Source: Lentzea alba (GTDB taxonomy: Bacteria > Actinomycetota > Actinomycetes > Mycobacteriales > Pseudonocardiaceae). From it: a stretch of 64,000 nucleotides of DNA. The notes beneath the pieces are model-generated. The model saw only the letters and a program-made list of their open reading frames with translations, had not been told where the DNA came from and did no database searches. This document shows, piece after piece, positions 52,422-61,792 of this stretch. Numbering within the stretch: the first letter of the stretch is position 1; each line of letters begins with the position of its first letter. Where the stretch lies: positions 124,001 to 188,000 of the forward strand of contig NZ_JAAMPJ010000012.1 in the NCBI RefSeq assembly GCF_011067745.1. The letters are read 5' to 3'. Position numbers and translations under genes: made by a program.

Positions 52422-53681
52422 ATGGACGGCGTCGAGCGCCTTGACGGCGGTCCGCGCTCAGCGGTGGTGGTCGGTGCGGGTGTGGTGGGCCTGTCCACGG
52501 CGTGGTTTCTGCAGGAGCGCGGTGTCGAGGTGACGGTGGTCGACCGGACCGGCGTCGCGGCGGGCGCGTCGTGGGGCAACGCCGGGTGGATCGCACCGGG
52601 GCTCGCGATCCCGCTGAACGAACCGGCGGTGCTGCGCTACGGGCTGCGTTCCTTGTTCAACCCGGCCGCGCCACTGCACATCCCGCTGACCACCGACCCG
52701 AAGTTGTGGTCGTTCCTGGCCCGCTTCGCCGCGCACTGCCGCTGGTCGTCGTGGACCAGGGTGGCGAAGGCGAACATCCCTCTCAACGAGGAGAGCATCG
52801 AGGCCTACGACGTGCTCACCGCCAACGGCGTCGAGGCGCCCACCGTCGCCGCCCCGATCACCGCGGCCTTCACCTCCGCGAGGCAGGCGCAGTCGCTCGT
52901 GCGGGAGCTGGAACGGCTTGCGGCGACCGGACAACCGGTCGAGTACGCGCAACTGTCCACAGAGGACCTGAGGGAACAGGTCCCGCTGGCGTCGCCCGCG
53001 CTGGCGGCCGGTGTGCGCGTCGACGGGCAGCGTTTCGCCGACCCCGGCGGGTTCGTGCGGGCACTGGGCAGCGCGGTGGTGGCCCGTGGGGCCACGATCC
53101 GTTCGTTCGAGGTGGCCGACGTCTGTGCGGACAACGCCGGAGTCACCGTGAAAGCCGAGGACGGCAACGCGATTTCCGCTGACGTGGCGGTGCTGGCCAC
53201 CGGCGCCTGGCTCTCGGCACTCGCGGCCCGAGCGGGTGTCCGCATTCCGGTCCGGGCCGGGCGTGGGTACTCGTTCACCGTGCCCGTGCGCAAGCCGGTC
53301 CGCGGTCCGGTCTACCTGCCGGAAGCACGCGTGGCGTGCACGCCCTACCAGGACGGTCTCCGAGTCGCGGGCACCATGGAGTTCCGCCACCCGGACGCAC
53401 CGCTGGACGCGGCGAGAGTGGACGCGATCATCGCCTCCGCCCGGCCGCTGCTCGACGGCGTGTGGTGGGAGGACCGCACCGACGTCTGGGTGGGTCCGCG
53501 TCCGGTCACCCCGGACGGTCGCGCTCTCATCGGCGCGACCAGCGCTCCGGGCGTGTACGTGGCGGGCGGGCACGGCATGTGGGGCCTGGCCCAGGGTCCC
53601 GTCACCGGACGCTTGCTGGCGGAGCAGATCACCACCGGCAAACAGCCCGCCGCGCTGCGCGAGTTCGACCCCGTCAGGTGA
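52422..53681 (+). CDS. FAD-dependent D-amino-acid dehydrogenase (DadA/glycine-oxidase type)
   Basis: The 419-residue protein has the DAO-type FAD fold: VVVGAGVVGLSTAWFLQERG at the N-terminus (dinucleotide site), SWGNAGWIAPG near residue 46 (typical of DadA), GVRVDGQRFADPGGFVRALG in the middle and VWVGPRPVTPDGRALIGA, then GVYVAGGHGMWGLAQGPVTG at the C-terminus. Family members oxidise D-amino acids, passing electrons to quinones or oxygen. No signal peptide or membrane segment is visible. It follows the PucR gene by 84 bp, with an operator-like repeat between, and probably serves amino-acid catabolism. Confidence 0.88.
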   Translation: MDGVERLDGGPRSAVVVGAGVVGLSTAWFLQERGVEVTVVDRTGVAAGASWGNAGWIAPGLAIPLNEPAVLRYGLRSLFNPAAPLHIPLTTDPKLWSFLARFAAHCRWSSWTRVAKANIPLNEESIEAYDVLTANGVEAPTVAAPITAAFTSARQAQSLVRELERLAATGQPVEYAQLSTEDLREQVPLASPALAAGVRVDGQRFADPGGFVRALGSAVVARGATIRSFEVADVCADNAGVTVKAEDGNAISADVAVLATGAWLSALAARAGVRIPVRAGRGYSFTVPVRKPVRGPVYLPEARVACTPYQDGLRVAGTMEFRHPDAPLDAARVDAIIASARPLLDGVWWEDRTDVWVGPRPVTPDGRALIGATSAPGVYVAGGHGMWGLAQGPVTGRLLAEQITTGKQPAALREFDPVR

Positions 53682-53688
53682 GCGCCAC

Positions 53689-53856
53689 GTGGAAACCGAC
53701 CCCACCGATCCGCCGCTGACCGACGGCGAGCGAGCCGAACTGGCGTGGCTGCGCAAGGAGAACGACTTCCTCCGCGTCCAGCGCGACATCCTCGTGCGCG
53801 TGGCCACCGGCTACGCCCACGACTTCGAAGCCGTGCTGCGCCGCGACAACCACTGA
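53689..53856 (+). CDS. Small coiled-coil protein resembling the end of IS3-type OrfA
   Basis: The 55-residue frame starts at a GTG 7 bp after the dehydrogenase stop. Its middle reads AELAWLRKENDFLRVQRDIL and then VRVATGYAHDF. Heptad-like Leu and the LRKEN...RDIL pattern are like the C-terminal leucine zipper of IS3-family OrfA proteins, but there is no helix-turn-helix before it and no transposase after it. Either it is a remnant of an insertion sequence or a small stand-alone protein of a type often seen in actinomycetes. It ends before a terminator hairpin. Confidence 0.55.
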   Translation: METDPTDPPLTDGERAELAWLRKENDFLRVQRDILVRVATGYAHDFEAVLRRDNH

Positions 53857-53915
53857 CCTTCTTCCTGTCCGTGCGGGTCGTGGACCGACCGAACCCGGCC
53901 CACACGGACGCCCCC

Positions 53916-53955
53916 GCCGTCAGGGCGGGACCTCCCCCCAGACCGCCCTGACGGC
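53916..53955. terminator. Terminator hairpin
   Basis: GCCGTCAGGGCGG (53916-53928) pairs perfectly with CCGCCCTGACGGC (53943-53955) around a 14-base C-rich loop, between the small coiled-coil gene and the GreA-like gene. Confidence 0.7.
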
Positions 53956-53980
53956 ACCTAACTCCTGCAACGGAGGCATC

Positions 53981-54433
53981 ATGACGAGCACCGCACCGCG
54001 CGTGTGGCTGACACCGCAGGCGCATCACCGGCTCCGCAACGAACTGACGGCCCTGCTCGCGCCGAGACGCGGCAGCGCCGAGACCGGCGACTTCACTTCC
54101 CAGCGGGATCGAGAGACGCGCGTCCGCCAGATCAACGACCTCCTCACCAACGCGATCGTGGGCGAAGACCCTCCGGACGACGGCGTCGCCGAACCCGGCA
54201 TGGTGCTCACCGTCCGGTTCGACGACACCGGCGAGACCGAGACGTTCCTGCTCGGCGCACGCGGCGCGGAACACGGCACGATCGAGGTTTACTCGCCGGA
54301 CTCGCCGTTGGGAGCGGCTGTCAACGGTGCCCGCCAAGGGGAACAGCGAGCCTACCGGACACCCAGCGGCGTCGAGGTCGTCGTCACGTTGCTGAACGCC
54401 GTGCCCTACGGGCAGGTGCGTCGTGCTCAGTGA
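53981..54433 (+). CDS. GreA/GreB-family transcript-elongation-factor-like protein
   Basis: The 150-residue protein has a short N-terminal helical part (about 1-60, WLTPQAHHRLRNELTALL is the GreA opening) and the C-terminal FKBP-like GreA domain (about 70-145, with GMVLTVRFDDTGETETFLLG and SPDSPLGAAVNGARQGE). The coiled-coil finger is shorter than in GreA, so it may bind RNA polymerase without full cleavage activity. The ATG follows CGGAGG. The DUF3040 gene begins inside its last 11 bases. Such GreA-like proteins are frequent in actinomycete stress loci. Confidence 0.82.
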   Translation: MTSTAPRVWLTPQAHHRLRNELTALLAPRRGSAETGDFTSQRDRETRVRQINDLLTNAIVGEDPPDDGVAEPGMVLTVRFDDTGETETFLLGARGAEHGTIEVYSPDSPLGAAVNGARQGEQRAYRTPSGVEVVVTLLNAVPYGQVRRAQ

Positions 54434-54704
54434 CCGCGAACGCGAGACGTTGTGCGAGATCGAACGCAACCTCTCCGACGACGATCCGAAACTCGCCAAG
54501 ACGCTGGAATGGCCCTCCGAGCGTGCACACCACCGGCACGTCCATGCGGCCCTCATCGTCCTCGCCGTGGTGCTGGGCGTGGTCGCGTTGGTGCTCGGGC
54601 ACACGACCGGCGCGCTGGGGTGTGCGCTGGTAGCTGGGTGGACCTGGGGCGCACTGCAACGCCGGAACAGGCCAGAGGTCCGCCGGAGCCAGGTGACCGA
54701 CTGA
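54423..54704 (+). CDS. DUF3040 small membrane protein
   Basis: The 93-residue protein has LSDRERETLCEIERNLSDDDPKLAKTL at the N-terminus, the DUF3040 signature, followed by two close membrane helices (about residues 40-75). It begins with a GTG inside the GreA-like gene and is translated with it. DUF3040 proteins are nearly restricted to actinobacteria and have no known role; many lie in stress regulons. Confidence 0.85.
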   Translation: MLSDRERETLCEIERNLSDDDPKLAKTLEWPSERAHHRHVHAALIVLAVVLGVVALVLGHTTGALGCALVAGWTWGALQRRNRPEVRRSQVTD

Positions 54705-54719
54705 TCTCCGACGTGTTCG

Positions 54720-55427
54720 CTACCGCGTGCTTCGCAGGAGCGGCCGCATGAGGTCGTGGATGTGCGGTGACGGTTCGAGTCCGAGCTGCGCGCGCAGCAG
54801 CGCCCGGTAGCTCTGGTACTGACGCACCGCCTGCGCGGGATTGCCGTCCGCGAGATGCAGCTCGACGAGGGTCCGGTGAGCGCTTTCCCGCAAGGGATCG
54901 GTCTGGACGGCGGCCAGGGCGGCCTGGTGTGCGTGGTGGTGGTCGCCGCAGGACCGGAGCTTCTCGCTCAGCACCTCCAGCGCGCGCAACCGCGCTTGCC
55001 ACCACCAGTCCCGCTCGGCCTGCACCCACGGCTGGACCCAGCCCGGCAGCAGGTCGGCTTTGAGCAGCGCCACCGCGGCGGGGTTCGCGCCCGGTTCGGC
55101 CGTGAACGCGCAGGCGCGCCGGAAGTCGACGTCCACCCCGAGGTCCAGGGTCAGCGCGTCGTCGACGGCCACGACCAGCTGTACCGGTTTGCTCAGCCGC
55201 CACAACGACGAGCGCAGGCAGGCGCCGGCGCGGCGGGCGGTGGCCTCCGGCCAGAGCAGGGCCGCGGCGACGGCGCGCGGCACCGGCGCCGCACGCAGGG
55301 CGAGGAGCGCGAGCAGTCTCTGGGCGCCGGGCACGACGTGGATCGGTGTCCGGCCGAAGCCCAGCCGGAAACCGTCGAGCAACTGGAGATGCAGCCGCTG
55401 GTCCGGTGCGGAGGTCAGCTCGGTCAT
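54720..55427 (-). CDS. Small SARP/BTAD-type regulator
   Basis: The 235-residue protein has an N-terminal winged-helix-like part (about 10-90, LQLLDGFRLGFGRTPIHVVPGAQRLLALLAL) and a BTAD domain (about 100-232, ALEVLSEKLRSCGDHHHAHQAALAAVQTDPLRESAHRTLVELHLADG). It is the size of the classic short SARPs but with a degenerate DNA-binding end. SARPs activate secondary-metabolism or morphological genes by binding direct repeats at -35. It is divergent from the manganese catalase gene across a 197-bp gap in which I saw no clear operator. Confidence 0.82.
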   Translation of the reverse strand: MTELTSAPDQRLHLQLLDGFRLGFGRTPIHVVPGAQRLLALLALRAAPVPRAVAAALLWPEATARRAGACLRSSLWRLSKPVQLVVAVDDALTLDLGVDVDFRRACAFTAEPGANPAAVALLKADLLPGWVQPWVQAERDWWWQARLRALEVLSEKLRSCGDHHHAHQAALAAVQTDPLRESAHRTLVELHLADGNPAQAVRQYQSYRALLRAQLGLEPSPHIHDLMRPLLRSTR

Positions 55428-55624
55428 GGTGGAGGCTCACTCCTCTCGTGGCCAGGAGTCGCCGGATGCCCGGTTGTTGCCGACTCACACACCCCGCGGC
55501 GAAATTGCTCCGTCCTGACCAGCGGCGGTGACGCGGCCGTGTCGAGGGAGTGGTGGCAAGGAGTCGGACGGGTCACAGCGGGTGCCTAGCTTCGCCGTGG
55601 AGTCACACCCCCACGGGAGGCGAG

Positions 55625-56488
55625 ATGTTCCTGCACACCAGCAGGTTGCAGTTCGAAGCGAAGCCGGACCGTCCGGACGCGCACTACGCGCGCAAGCTCC
55701 AGGAGCTGATCGGCGGCGCGTTCGGCGAGATGACGGTGACGATGCAGTACCTGTTCCAGGGCTGGAACTGCCGGATGGAGGGCAAGTACAAGGACCTGAT
55801 CATGGACGTGGCGACGGAGGAGATCGGCCACGTCGAGATGCTCGCGACGATGGTGGCGCGGCTGCTCGAAGGCGCGCCGTCCGAGGTGACCGCCAAGGCG
55901 GTGTCCGACGACCCGGTGGTCGCCGCGATCATCGGCGGGATGGACCCGCAGCAGGCCATCGTGAGCGGTGGCGGGCCCACGTTGTCCGACGCCAACGGGG
56001 TGCCGTGGAACGGCCGGTACATCGTCGCGAGCGGCAACCTCATGGCCGACTTCCGCGCCAACGTCGCGGCCGAGGCGCAGGGCAGGCTGCAGACGGCCCG
56101 GCTGTACAACATGACCGACGACAGCGGCGTCCGCGACATGCTGAAGTTCAACCTCGCCCGTGACACGGCGCACCAGAACATGTGGCTCGCCGCGATCGAG
56201 GAACTGCAGGAGGACGGCCTCGAAGGCCCGATCTCGCCGAGCGCGTTGTTCGACGAGGAACACGCCGAGCACGCCGGGACGATCTGGCACAACTCCGACG
56301 GGGCGCTGGGAGCCGAGGGCGGCTGGGCGTCCGGCACCGCGCCGGACGGCGCGCACGAGTTCTCCTACGTGATGGACCCGGAGCCGTTGGGCGGTCACGC
56401 GTCCGCGCCGAAACCGGATCCGCTGCTGTACGCCACCAGCCCCGCGAACCTCGGGCTGATCGAGAAGGCCATCCGCAAGCTCACCTGA
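55625..56488 (+). CDS. Manganese (non-haem) catalase
   Basis: The 287-residue protein has the ferritin-like four-helix bundle of dimanganese catalases: Glu in GEMTVTMQYLFQGW, Glu and His in ATEEIGHVEM, then Glu in AAEAQGRLQTARLYNMTDDSGVRDML and DTAHQNMWLAAIEE. These supply the five metal ligands. It decomposes hydrogen peroxide in the cytoplasm. The ATG at 55625 has GGGAGGCGAG upstream. The Nramp gene follows 13 bp later, which would supply Mn(II), so the two probably form an operon. Confidence 0.9.
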   Translation: MFLHTSRLQFEAKPDRPDAHYARKLQELIGGAFGEMTVTMQYLFQGWNCRMEGKYKDLIMDVATEEIGHVEMLATMVARLLEGAPSEVTAKAVSDDPVVAAIIGGMDPQQAIVSGGGPTLSDANGVPWNGRYIVASGNLMADFRANVAAEAQGRLQTARLYNMTDDSGVRDMLKFNLARDTAHQNMWLAAIEELQEDGLEGPISPSALFDEEHAEHAGTIWHNSDGALGAEGGWASGTAPDGAHEFSYVMDPEPLGGHASAPKPDPLLYATSPANLGLIEKAIRKLT

Positions 56489-56501
56489 GGAGGCCTCGAA
56501 G

Positions 56502-57718
<1,217 letters not shown>

Positions 57719-57722
<4 letters not shown>

Positions 57723-58159
57723 GGTGGGTGGATCGCGCGGCACTGGTGCTGGGACTGGGCATCGGCGGCTTCGTCGACGGCATCGTCATTCATCAACTGC
57801 TCGGCTGGCACCACATGCTGTCCGGGTGGTATCCGCTGGACGACGTGCATCTGATGATGCTCGGCGACGGCCTGTTCCACCTGCTCTGCCTGCTGCTGGT
57901 GCTCGTGGGCGTCGCCATGCTCAACCGGCGGCCGCCACTGCCGAACGCCGTGCTGGCAGGCGGAATCCTGGCCGGTTGGGGTGTCTTCAACCTCGTCGAG
58001 GGCATCGTCGACCACCACGTCCTCGGCGTGCACCACGTCCGGCACGGACCAGGCGAGCTGGCCTACGACCTCGCGTTCCTGGCGGCCGGGTTGGTACTGG
58101 TCGTGGTCGGTGTCCTGATGAGCAGGCGCGCGTCGGCGAATCCGCCAGCGCGGGCATGA
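57719..58159 (+). CDS. DUF2243 membrane protein
   Basis: The 146-residue protein has four membrane helices and a His-rich pattern (IVIHQLLGWHHMLSGWYP, EGIVDHHVLGVHHVRHG) that is diagnostic for DUF2243. The ATG overlaps the Nramp stop (ATGA). The conserved His residues suggest metal or haem binding. Function is unknown, but co-transcription with Nramp and a manganese catalase ties it to metal homeostasis or oxidative stress. Confidence 0.88.
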
Positions 58160-58174
58160 CATCCGCGCTGGCGG
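58142..58174. terminator. Bidirectional terminator hairpin
   Basis: CCGCCAGCGCGG (58142-58153) pairs perfectly with CCGCGCTGGCGG (58163-58174) around a 9-base loop. It overlaps the end of the DUF2243 gene and lies before the convergent 80-residue gene. Confidence 0.7.
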
Positions 58175-58196
58175 TGATCACCGGTGTGGGTTCCGC

Positions 58197-58439
58197 TCAG
58201 CTGACCGCGGGCCCGGATTCGCTCGATCCCGACAGCGCCGCGATGAACTCGTGGCACTGCTTGGCACGCGCCGAATCCTCTTCCATGACACGGCGGAAGA
58301 AGTCGGCGATGTCCTGACGACCGGCGTTGTCCGCGTCCCGGACGTACTGGCCGTAGTCGTGCCCTGCCTTGAGAGCGTGGTACTGCACGGAGATCAGGTC
58401 GTAGGTGACGTCGTCGAAGCCGGTCTCACCGGTTGCCAT
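58197..58439 (-). CDS. 80-residue helical protein with a SigB-like promoter
   Basis: The protein is acidic and almost wholly helical: YDLISVQYHALKAGHDYGQY, then ADNAGRQDIADFFRRVMEED and a Cys-His pair. Its start is the ATG at 58439 with GGGAGG upstream. The helical pattern with spaced Glu/His/Tyr recalls small ferritin-like or encapsulated-ferritin-like helices, but I cannot place it in a family. It is expressed from a GTTC-N14-GGGTAT promoter. A stress-related role is inferred. Confidence 0.8.
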   Translation of the reverse strand: MATGETGFDDVTYDLISVQYHALKAGHDYGQYVRDADNAGRQDIADFFRRVMEEDSARAKQCHEFIAALSGSSESGPAVS

Positions 58440-58470
58440 CGCTACCTCCCGTGGTTGTCGTACGGGGGTG

Positions 58471-58494
58471 ATACCCGCGCGAATCGAGTTGAAC
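58471..58494 (-). promoter_or_regulatory. SigB/SigF-type promoter, leftward
   Basis: On the minus strand GTTC (58494-58491), 14 bases and GGGTAT (58476-58471) match the actinobacterial stress-sigma pattern GnnT-N14-16-GGGTAY in spacing and -10 box; the fourth -35 base is C. It lies about 32 bases before the ATG of the 80-residue gene. Confidence 0.7.
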
Positions 58495-58511
58495 CGGTGC
58501 GCCAGGGGTAT
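58488..58511 (+). promoter_or_regulatory. SigB/SigF-type promoter, rightward
   Basis: GTTG (58488-58491), 14 bases and GGGTAT (58506-58511) match the same stress-sigma pattern. The -35 boxes of the two promoters share the palindrome GTTGAAC. It lies about 35 bases before the ATG at 58546. Confidence 0.7.
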
Positions 58512-58545
58512 CCCCGGCACTCGTGCTCCGAGAGAGGTCGGAAAC

Positions 58546-58956
58546 ATGAACACAGCAGGAAAAGCGTTTCTAGCCGCGGGAGTGGTGACCGTGGCGGCGG
58601 TGGCCAGGCGACGGCGCCGCACCCCGGCCGTCCAGCAGGCCGATCGCTGGCTGGTCGTGACGGTGAACCGCTCACCGGACGACGTCCAGTCCTCGCTGCC
58701 GGACGACCTGGCGCGGTGGCGGGACCAGATCGAGATCAGCATCCGGCCGGCGACCGGCGACAAGGGCACCGAACTCAGGGCCAAGCCCGCCGGTGAGGTG
58801 TCGCACGACGACGTCAGGCTGGCGCTGCGCAAGGCGAAGGCGGTGCTGGAGGCCGGCGAGGTGATCCAGCCCGACACCGCGCCAACGCATCCGGGCCCGA
58901 TGGGCAAGGTGCTGCAACGGGTGACCAGCCGGGCCGGTGGCGGTGGTCGGCTGTGA
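58546..58956 (+). CDS. 136-residue protein, SRPBCC-like C-terminal remnant, partner of the alcohol dehydrogenase
   Basis: The protein starts at an ATG with AGAGAGG upstream and has a short hydrophobic N-terminus (GKAFLAAGVVTVAAVARRRRR), so it may be membrane-anchored. The rest resembles the sheet part of cyclase/SRPBCC proteins (WLVVTVNRSPDDVQ, QIEISIRPATGDKGTELRAK) and ends in a basic tail with HPGPMGKVLQR. It overlaps the alcohol dehydrogenase gene by 4 bases (GTGA). Related short proteins are often found next to such dehydrogenases. No function is known. Confidence 0.75.
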   Translation: MNTAGKAFLAAGVVTVAAVARRRRRTPAVQQADRWLVVTVNRSPDDVQSSLPDDLARWRDQIEISIRPATGDKGTELRAKPAGEVSHDDVRLALRKAKAVLEAGEVIQPDTAPTHPGPMGKVLQRVTSRAGGGGRL

Positions 58957-60122
58957 AGGCGTTGTGCTGGGAGGGGATCAACGACGTCCGCGTGCAGGAC
59001 GTGCCCGATCCCCAGCTGCTGAACGACCAGGACATGATCCTCAAGGTCCGGCTGAGCACCGTGTGCGGCTCGGACCTGCACCTGCTCACCGGCCACATCC
59101 CGTTCATGCAGGCGGGTGACGTGATCGGCCACGAGTTCATGGGCGAGGTCGTCGAGGTCGGGCCCGGTGTCACCAGGCACCGGCCGGGTGACCGCGTGGT
59201 GGTGTGTTCGTTCATCGCCTGCGGCCGGTGCTGGTACTGCCGCAACGAGCTGTATTCGTTGTGCGACAACACGAACACCAACCCGGCGATCACCCAGCAC
59301 CTGTGGGGAGCCGATCCCGGCGGCATCTTCGGCTATTCACACGCGATGGGCGGCTTCCGGGGCAGCCACGCCGAGTACGTGCGCGTGCCGTTCGCCGACC
59401 ACACCGCGATCCCGATTCCCGAGGCCGTGGACGACATGAGCGCCCTCTTCACGTCCGACTCGGCGGCGACCGGGTGGATGGGCGCGGATCTGGGGGGCGT
59501 CAAGCAGGGCGATGTCGTGGCCGTGTGGGGCGCGGGCGCGGTGGGCCAGATGGCTGCCCGCGCGGCCCAGTTGCTGGGTGCCGAACGCGTGCTGCTCATC
59601 GACCGCTTCGACTACCGGTTGAGGCAGGCGGAGTCGGTGTTCGGCGTGGAGACGATCAACTACGCCGAAACCTCGGTCGGTGACGCGTTGCTGGAGGCCA
59701 CGGGTGGTCGCGGCCCGGACGTGTGCATCGAGGCGGTCGGCTGTGAAGCGCACTCGACCGGTCCGCAGTACGTGTACGACCAGGTGAAGAGCAAGCTGAA
59801 GCTGGAGACGGACCGCCCGATCGCGGTGCGCGAGGCGATCTACAACTGCCGCAAGGGCGGATCGGTGTTCGTGCTGGGCGTCTTCACCGGGGTCGTGGAC
59901 AAGTTCCCGTTGGGCGCCTTGATGAACAAGGGCTTGACCGTACGCGGCGCGCAGCAGCACGGGCAGCGCTACATCCCGATGCTGCTGGACCGCATCGCGT
60001 CCGGCGACCTCGCCACCAACCACCTGGCGACGCACGTCATGCCGCTGAGCGAGGGCGCGCGGGGCTACGAGCTGTTCAAGAAGAAGGAAGACGAGTGCGT
60101 CCGCTCGGTCTTCCGCCTGTGA
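58953..60122 (+). CDS. Zinc-dependent alcohol/formaldehyde dehydrogenase-like oxidoreductase
   Basis: The 389-residue protein has the MDR fold: STVCGSDLHLLTG and GHEFMGEVVEVG for the catalytic zinc, ACGRCWYCRNELYSLC for the structural zinc (four Cys), and the nucleotide site WGAGAVGQMAARAAQLLGA near residue 192. The sequence is closest in type to glutathione-independent formaldehyde dehydrogenases, with the long insert GADPGGIFGYSHAMGGFRG. It overlaps the upstream gene by 4 bases and is controlled by the SigB-like promoter there. Substrate is not defined. A terminator hairpin follows. Confidence 0.88.
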   Translation: MKALCWEGINDVRVQDVPDPQLLNDQDMILKVRLSTVCGSDLHLLTGHIPFMQAGDVIGHEFMGEVVEVGPGVTRHRPGDRVVVCSFIACGRCWYCRNELYSLCDNTNTNPAITQHLWGADPGGIFGYSHAMGGFRGSHAEYVRVPFADHTAIPIPEAVDDMSALFTSDSAATGWMGADLGGVKQGDVVAVWGAGAVGQMAARAAQLLGAERVLLIDRFDYRLRQAESVFGVETINYAETSVGDALLEATGGRGPDVCIEAVGCEAHSTGPQYVYDQVKSKLKLETDRPIAVREAIYNCRKGGSVFVLGVFTGVVDKFPLGALMNKGLTVRGAQQHGQRYIPMLLDRIASGDLATNHLATHVMPLSEGARGYELFKKKEDECVRSVFRL

Positions 60123-60145
60123 TTTCTCGCCTCACGACTGGCGCG

Positions 60146-60169
60146 GGGGTGGTTCGGAGGAACCACCCC
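60146..60169. terminator. Terminator hairpin after the alcohol dehydrogenase gene
   Basis: GGGGTGGTTC (60146-60155) pairs with GAACCACCCC (60160-60169) around a GGAG loop, 24 bp after the dehydrogenase stop codon. Confidence 0.7.
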
Positions 60170-60344
60170 GGTTGCCGACAGGCAGGCCAGGAGCGTGAGC
60201 CGATCCTCGGACCAGTTCGGGACTTGCTCGTCTGAGCACCTGGCCGGATGTGCTGTCCGAAACCTCCGCGCCGGGAAAAATGAGGGCGGGGCTGGGGTGG
60301 GCATTGGTCTGGTCGGGTAACGGACACAACTTCTGGCGGCCTGC

Positions 60345-60992
60345 TCAGGGGAGGCATTGGCGGCTGGCGCGAAGCATGGCCTGGTACATGGCGTCGGGCT
60401 CGGGTGAGGCGGGCAGTGGTCCGCGGGCGGGAGCCTCGAAGGACTGGATCATCAGCGCGACCACCCGGTGCCAGGCGCCGGGAGCGGCATCGCCGGTCGC
60501 GTTGACGACACCGGCGTTCGCCATGTGCAGCAGCACGAGGTCCTCCGGGGTGAAGTCCTGACGCAGGCTGCCCGCGGCCTTGGCGCCCTCGATGAGCCGC
60601 ACCACGCCGTGGTACGCCTCGTCCCGGCGTTGCTCCAGGCCCTTGGCGGTCGGGAAGGTCATGGTCAGCACGTCGGCGAAGCCGTAGTCGGCGGCCTGCA
60701 TCGCGCAGACGGTCTCGATGAACTCGGTGAGACCGTGCCAGGGATCGGGGTCGGCGAGGGCGGTGGCGACCGCGTCGGCGTAGGCGTCCATCCGGTCGGA
60801 GAAGACCGCGGCGACCAGGTCCTCCTTCGCGGGGAAGCGGCGGAAGAGGGTGGCGAGACCCACCCCCGCCTCGCGGGCCACGGAGGCCATGGAGGCGTTC
60901 AGGCCGTCGCGCCGGAACACCGCGCGGGCGGCCGTGAGGATCCGCGCGCGGTTGCGCTCGGCGTCGCTGCGCAAGGACGTTTCGGCGGGCAT
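60345..60992 (-). CDS. TetR-family transcriptional regulator
   Basis: The 215-residue protein has the TetR helix-turn-helix (ERNRARILTAARAVFRRDGLNASMASVAREAGVGLATLFRRFPAKEDLV pattern, residues ~12-58) and a ligand domain with the SBP56-like VALMIQSFEAPARGP tail. The start ATG at 60992 is followed on the other strand by a 100-bp divergent promoter with two copies of an imperfect palindrome. It is therefore the likely repressor of the SDR-DoxX operon and of itself. Confidence 0.88.
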   Translation of the reverse strand: MPAETSLRSDAERNRARILTAARAVFRRDGLNASMASVAREAGVGLATLFRRFPAKEDLVAAVFSDRMDAYADAVATALADPDPWHGLTEFIETVCAMQAADYGFADVLTMTFPTAKGLEQRRDEAYHGVVRLIEGAKAAGSLRQDFTPEDLVLLHMANAGVVNATGDAAPGAWHRVVALMIQSFEAPARGPLPASPEPDAMYQAMLRASRQCLP

Positions 60993-61008
60993 GAGGGTCA
61001 GTCTAACT

Positions 61009-61076
61009 AACTGGAACACCCTTTCCGTTTTTGGTGTACGGTGGGCCGAGCCGGAACTGGATAGGCCTTTCCGGTT
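61009..61076. promoter_or_regulatory. Two 22-bp imperfect palindromes, probable TetR operators
   Basis: AACTGGA-N8-TCCGTTT (61009-61030) and AACTGGA-N8-TCCGGTT (61055-61076) agree in 17 of 22 bases, and the second is nearly symmetrical. Their centres are 46 bp apart, in the divergent promoter of the TetR and SDR genes. Confidence 0.7.
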
Positions 61077-61092
61077 AGGTGAAAGGACCGCT

Positions 61093-61767
61093 GTGCCCAC
61101 CATCGCCATCGTCGGAGCGGGTCCCGGAATGGGCCTCGCCATCGCTCGCACCTTCGGCTCCCGCGGGTTCGACGTCGCCCTCGTCGCCCGCAACCAGGCC
61201 AAACTCGACAGCCTGGTCGACCAGCTCGCCGCCCAGGGCATCACCGCCGCCGCGTTCCCCGCCGACGTGCTAGACCACGAGGCGCTGACCCAGGCGCTGA
61301 AGAACGCCGCCACCAGGTTCGGCGGCATCGACGTCCTGGAGTACTCCCCGGCCGGGACGATCGCCACGACCACGCTGACGACTCCGTCCCAGACCACTCC
61401 GGACGACGTGCGCCGCGAGATGGACTTCAACCTGTACGGCGCCATCACCGCGACCAGGGCGGTGCTGCCCGCGATGCGCGAGGCAGGCGCCGGCACCCTG
61501 CTGTACAGCGGCGGTGCCGGTTCGATCGATCCGCTCCCGATGCTCGGCAACGCCAACGCCGCCCAGGCCGCGTTGCGCAACTGGGTGATCAACCTGCACA
61601 AGGAGCTGGCCGGTACCGGCATCCAGGCCGCGCACGTCGCGATCGGCGTGTGGATCGGCACCGACGGCCCGCCCGGTGCGCCGACGGCCACGGCCGAGGA
61701 GATCGCCCCGGTCTACTGGGACCTGCACACCCACCACGACGACGCCGAACGCGTCTTCACCGTCTGA
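61093..61767 (+). CDS. Atypical short-chain dehydrogenase without YxxxK
   Basis: The 224-residue protein has the SDR dinucleotide site IAIVGAGPGMGLAIA and VALVARNQAKLD, followed by LYSGGAG with the usual Ser. Where the catalytic YxxxK should stand, the chain reads NANAAQAALRNWV, so Tyr is Ala and Lys is Gln. It is thus likely to bind a nucleotide but not to act as a standard dehydrogenase. GTG 61093 with AAAGGA upstream is the start. The DoxX-like gene follows 25 bp later. Expression is probably controlled by the divergent TetR regulator. Confidence 0.8.
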   Translation: MPTIAIVGAGPGMGLAIARTFGSRGFDVALVARNQAKLDSLVDQLAAQGITAAAFPADVLDHEALTQALKNAATRFGGIDVLEYSPAGTIATTTLTTPSQTTPDDVRREMDFNLYGAITATRAVLPAMREAGAGTLLYSGGAGSIDPLPMLGNANAAQAALRNWVINLHKELAGTGIQAAHVAIGVWIGTDGPPGAPTATAEEIAPVYWDLHTHHDDAERVFTV

Positions 61768-61792
61768 TCCGTCCGGAAAGGACCTCTGCCCG

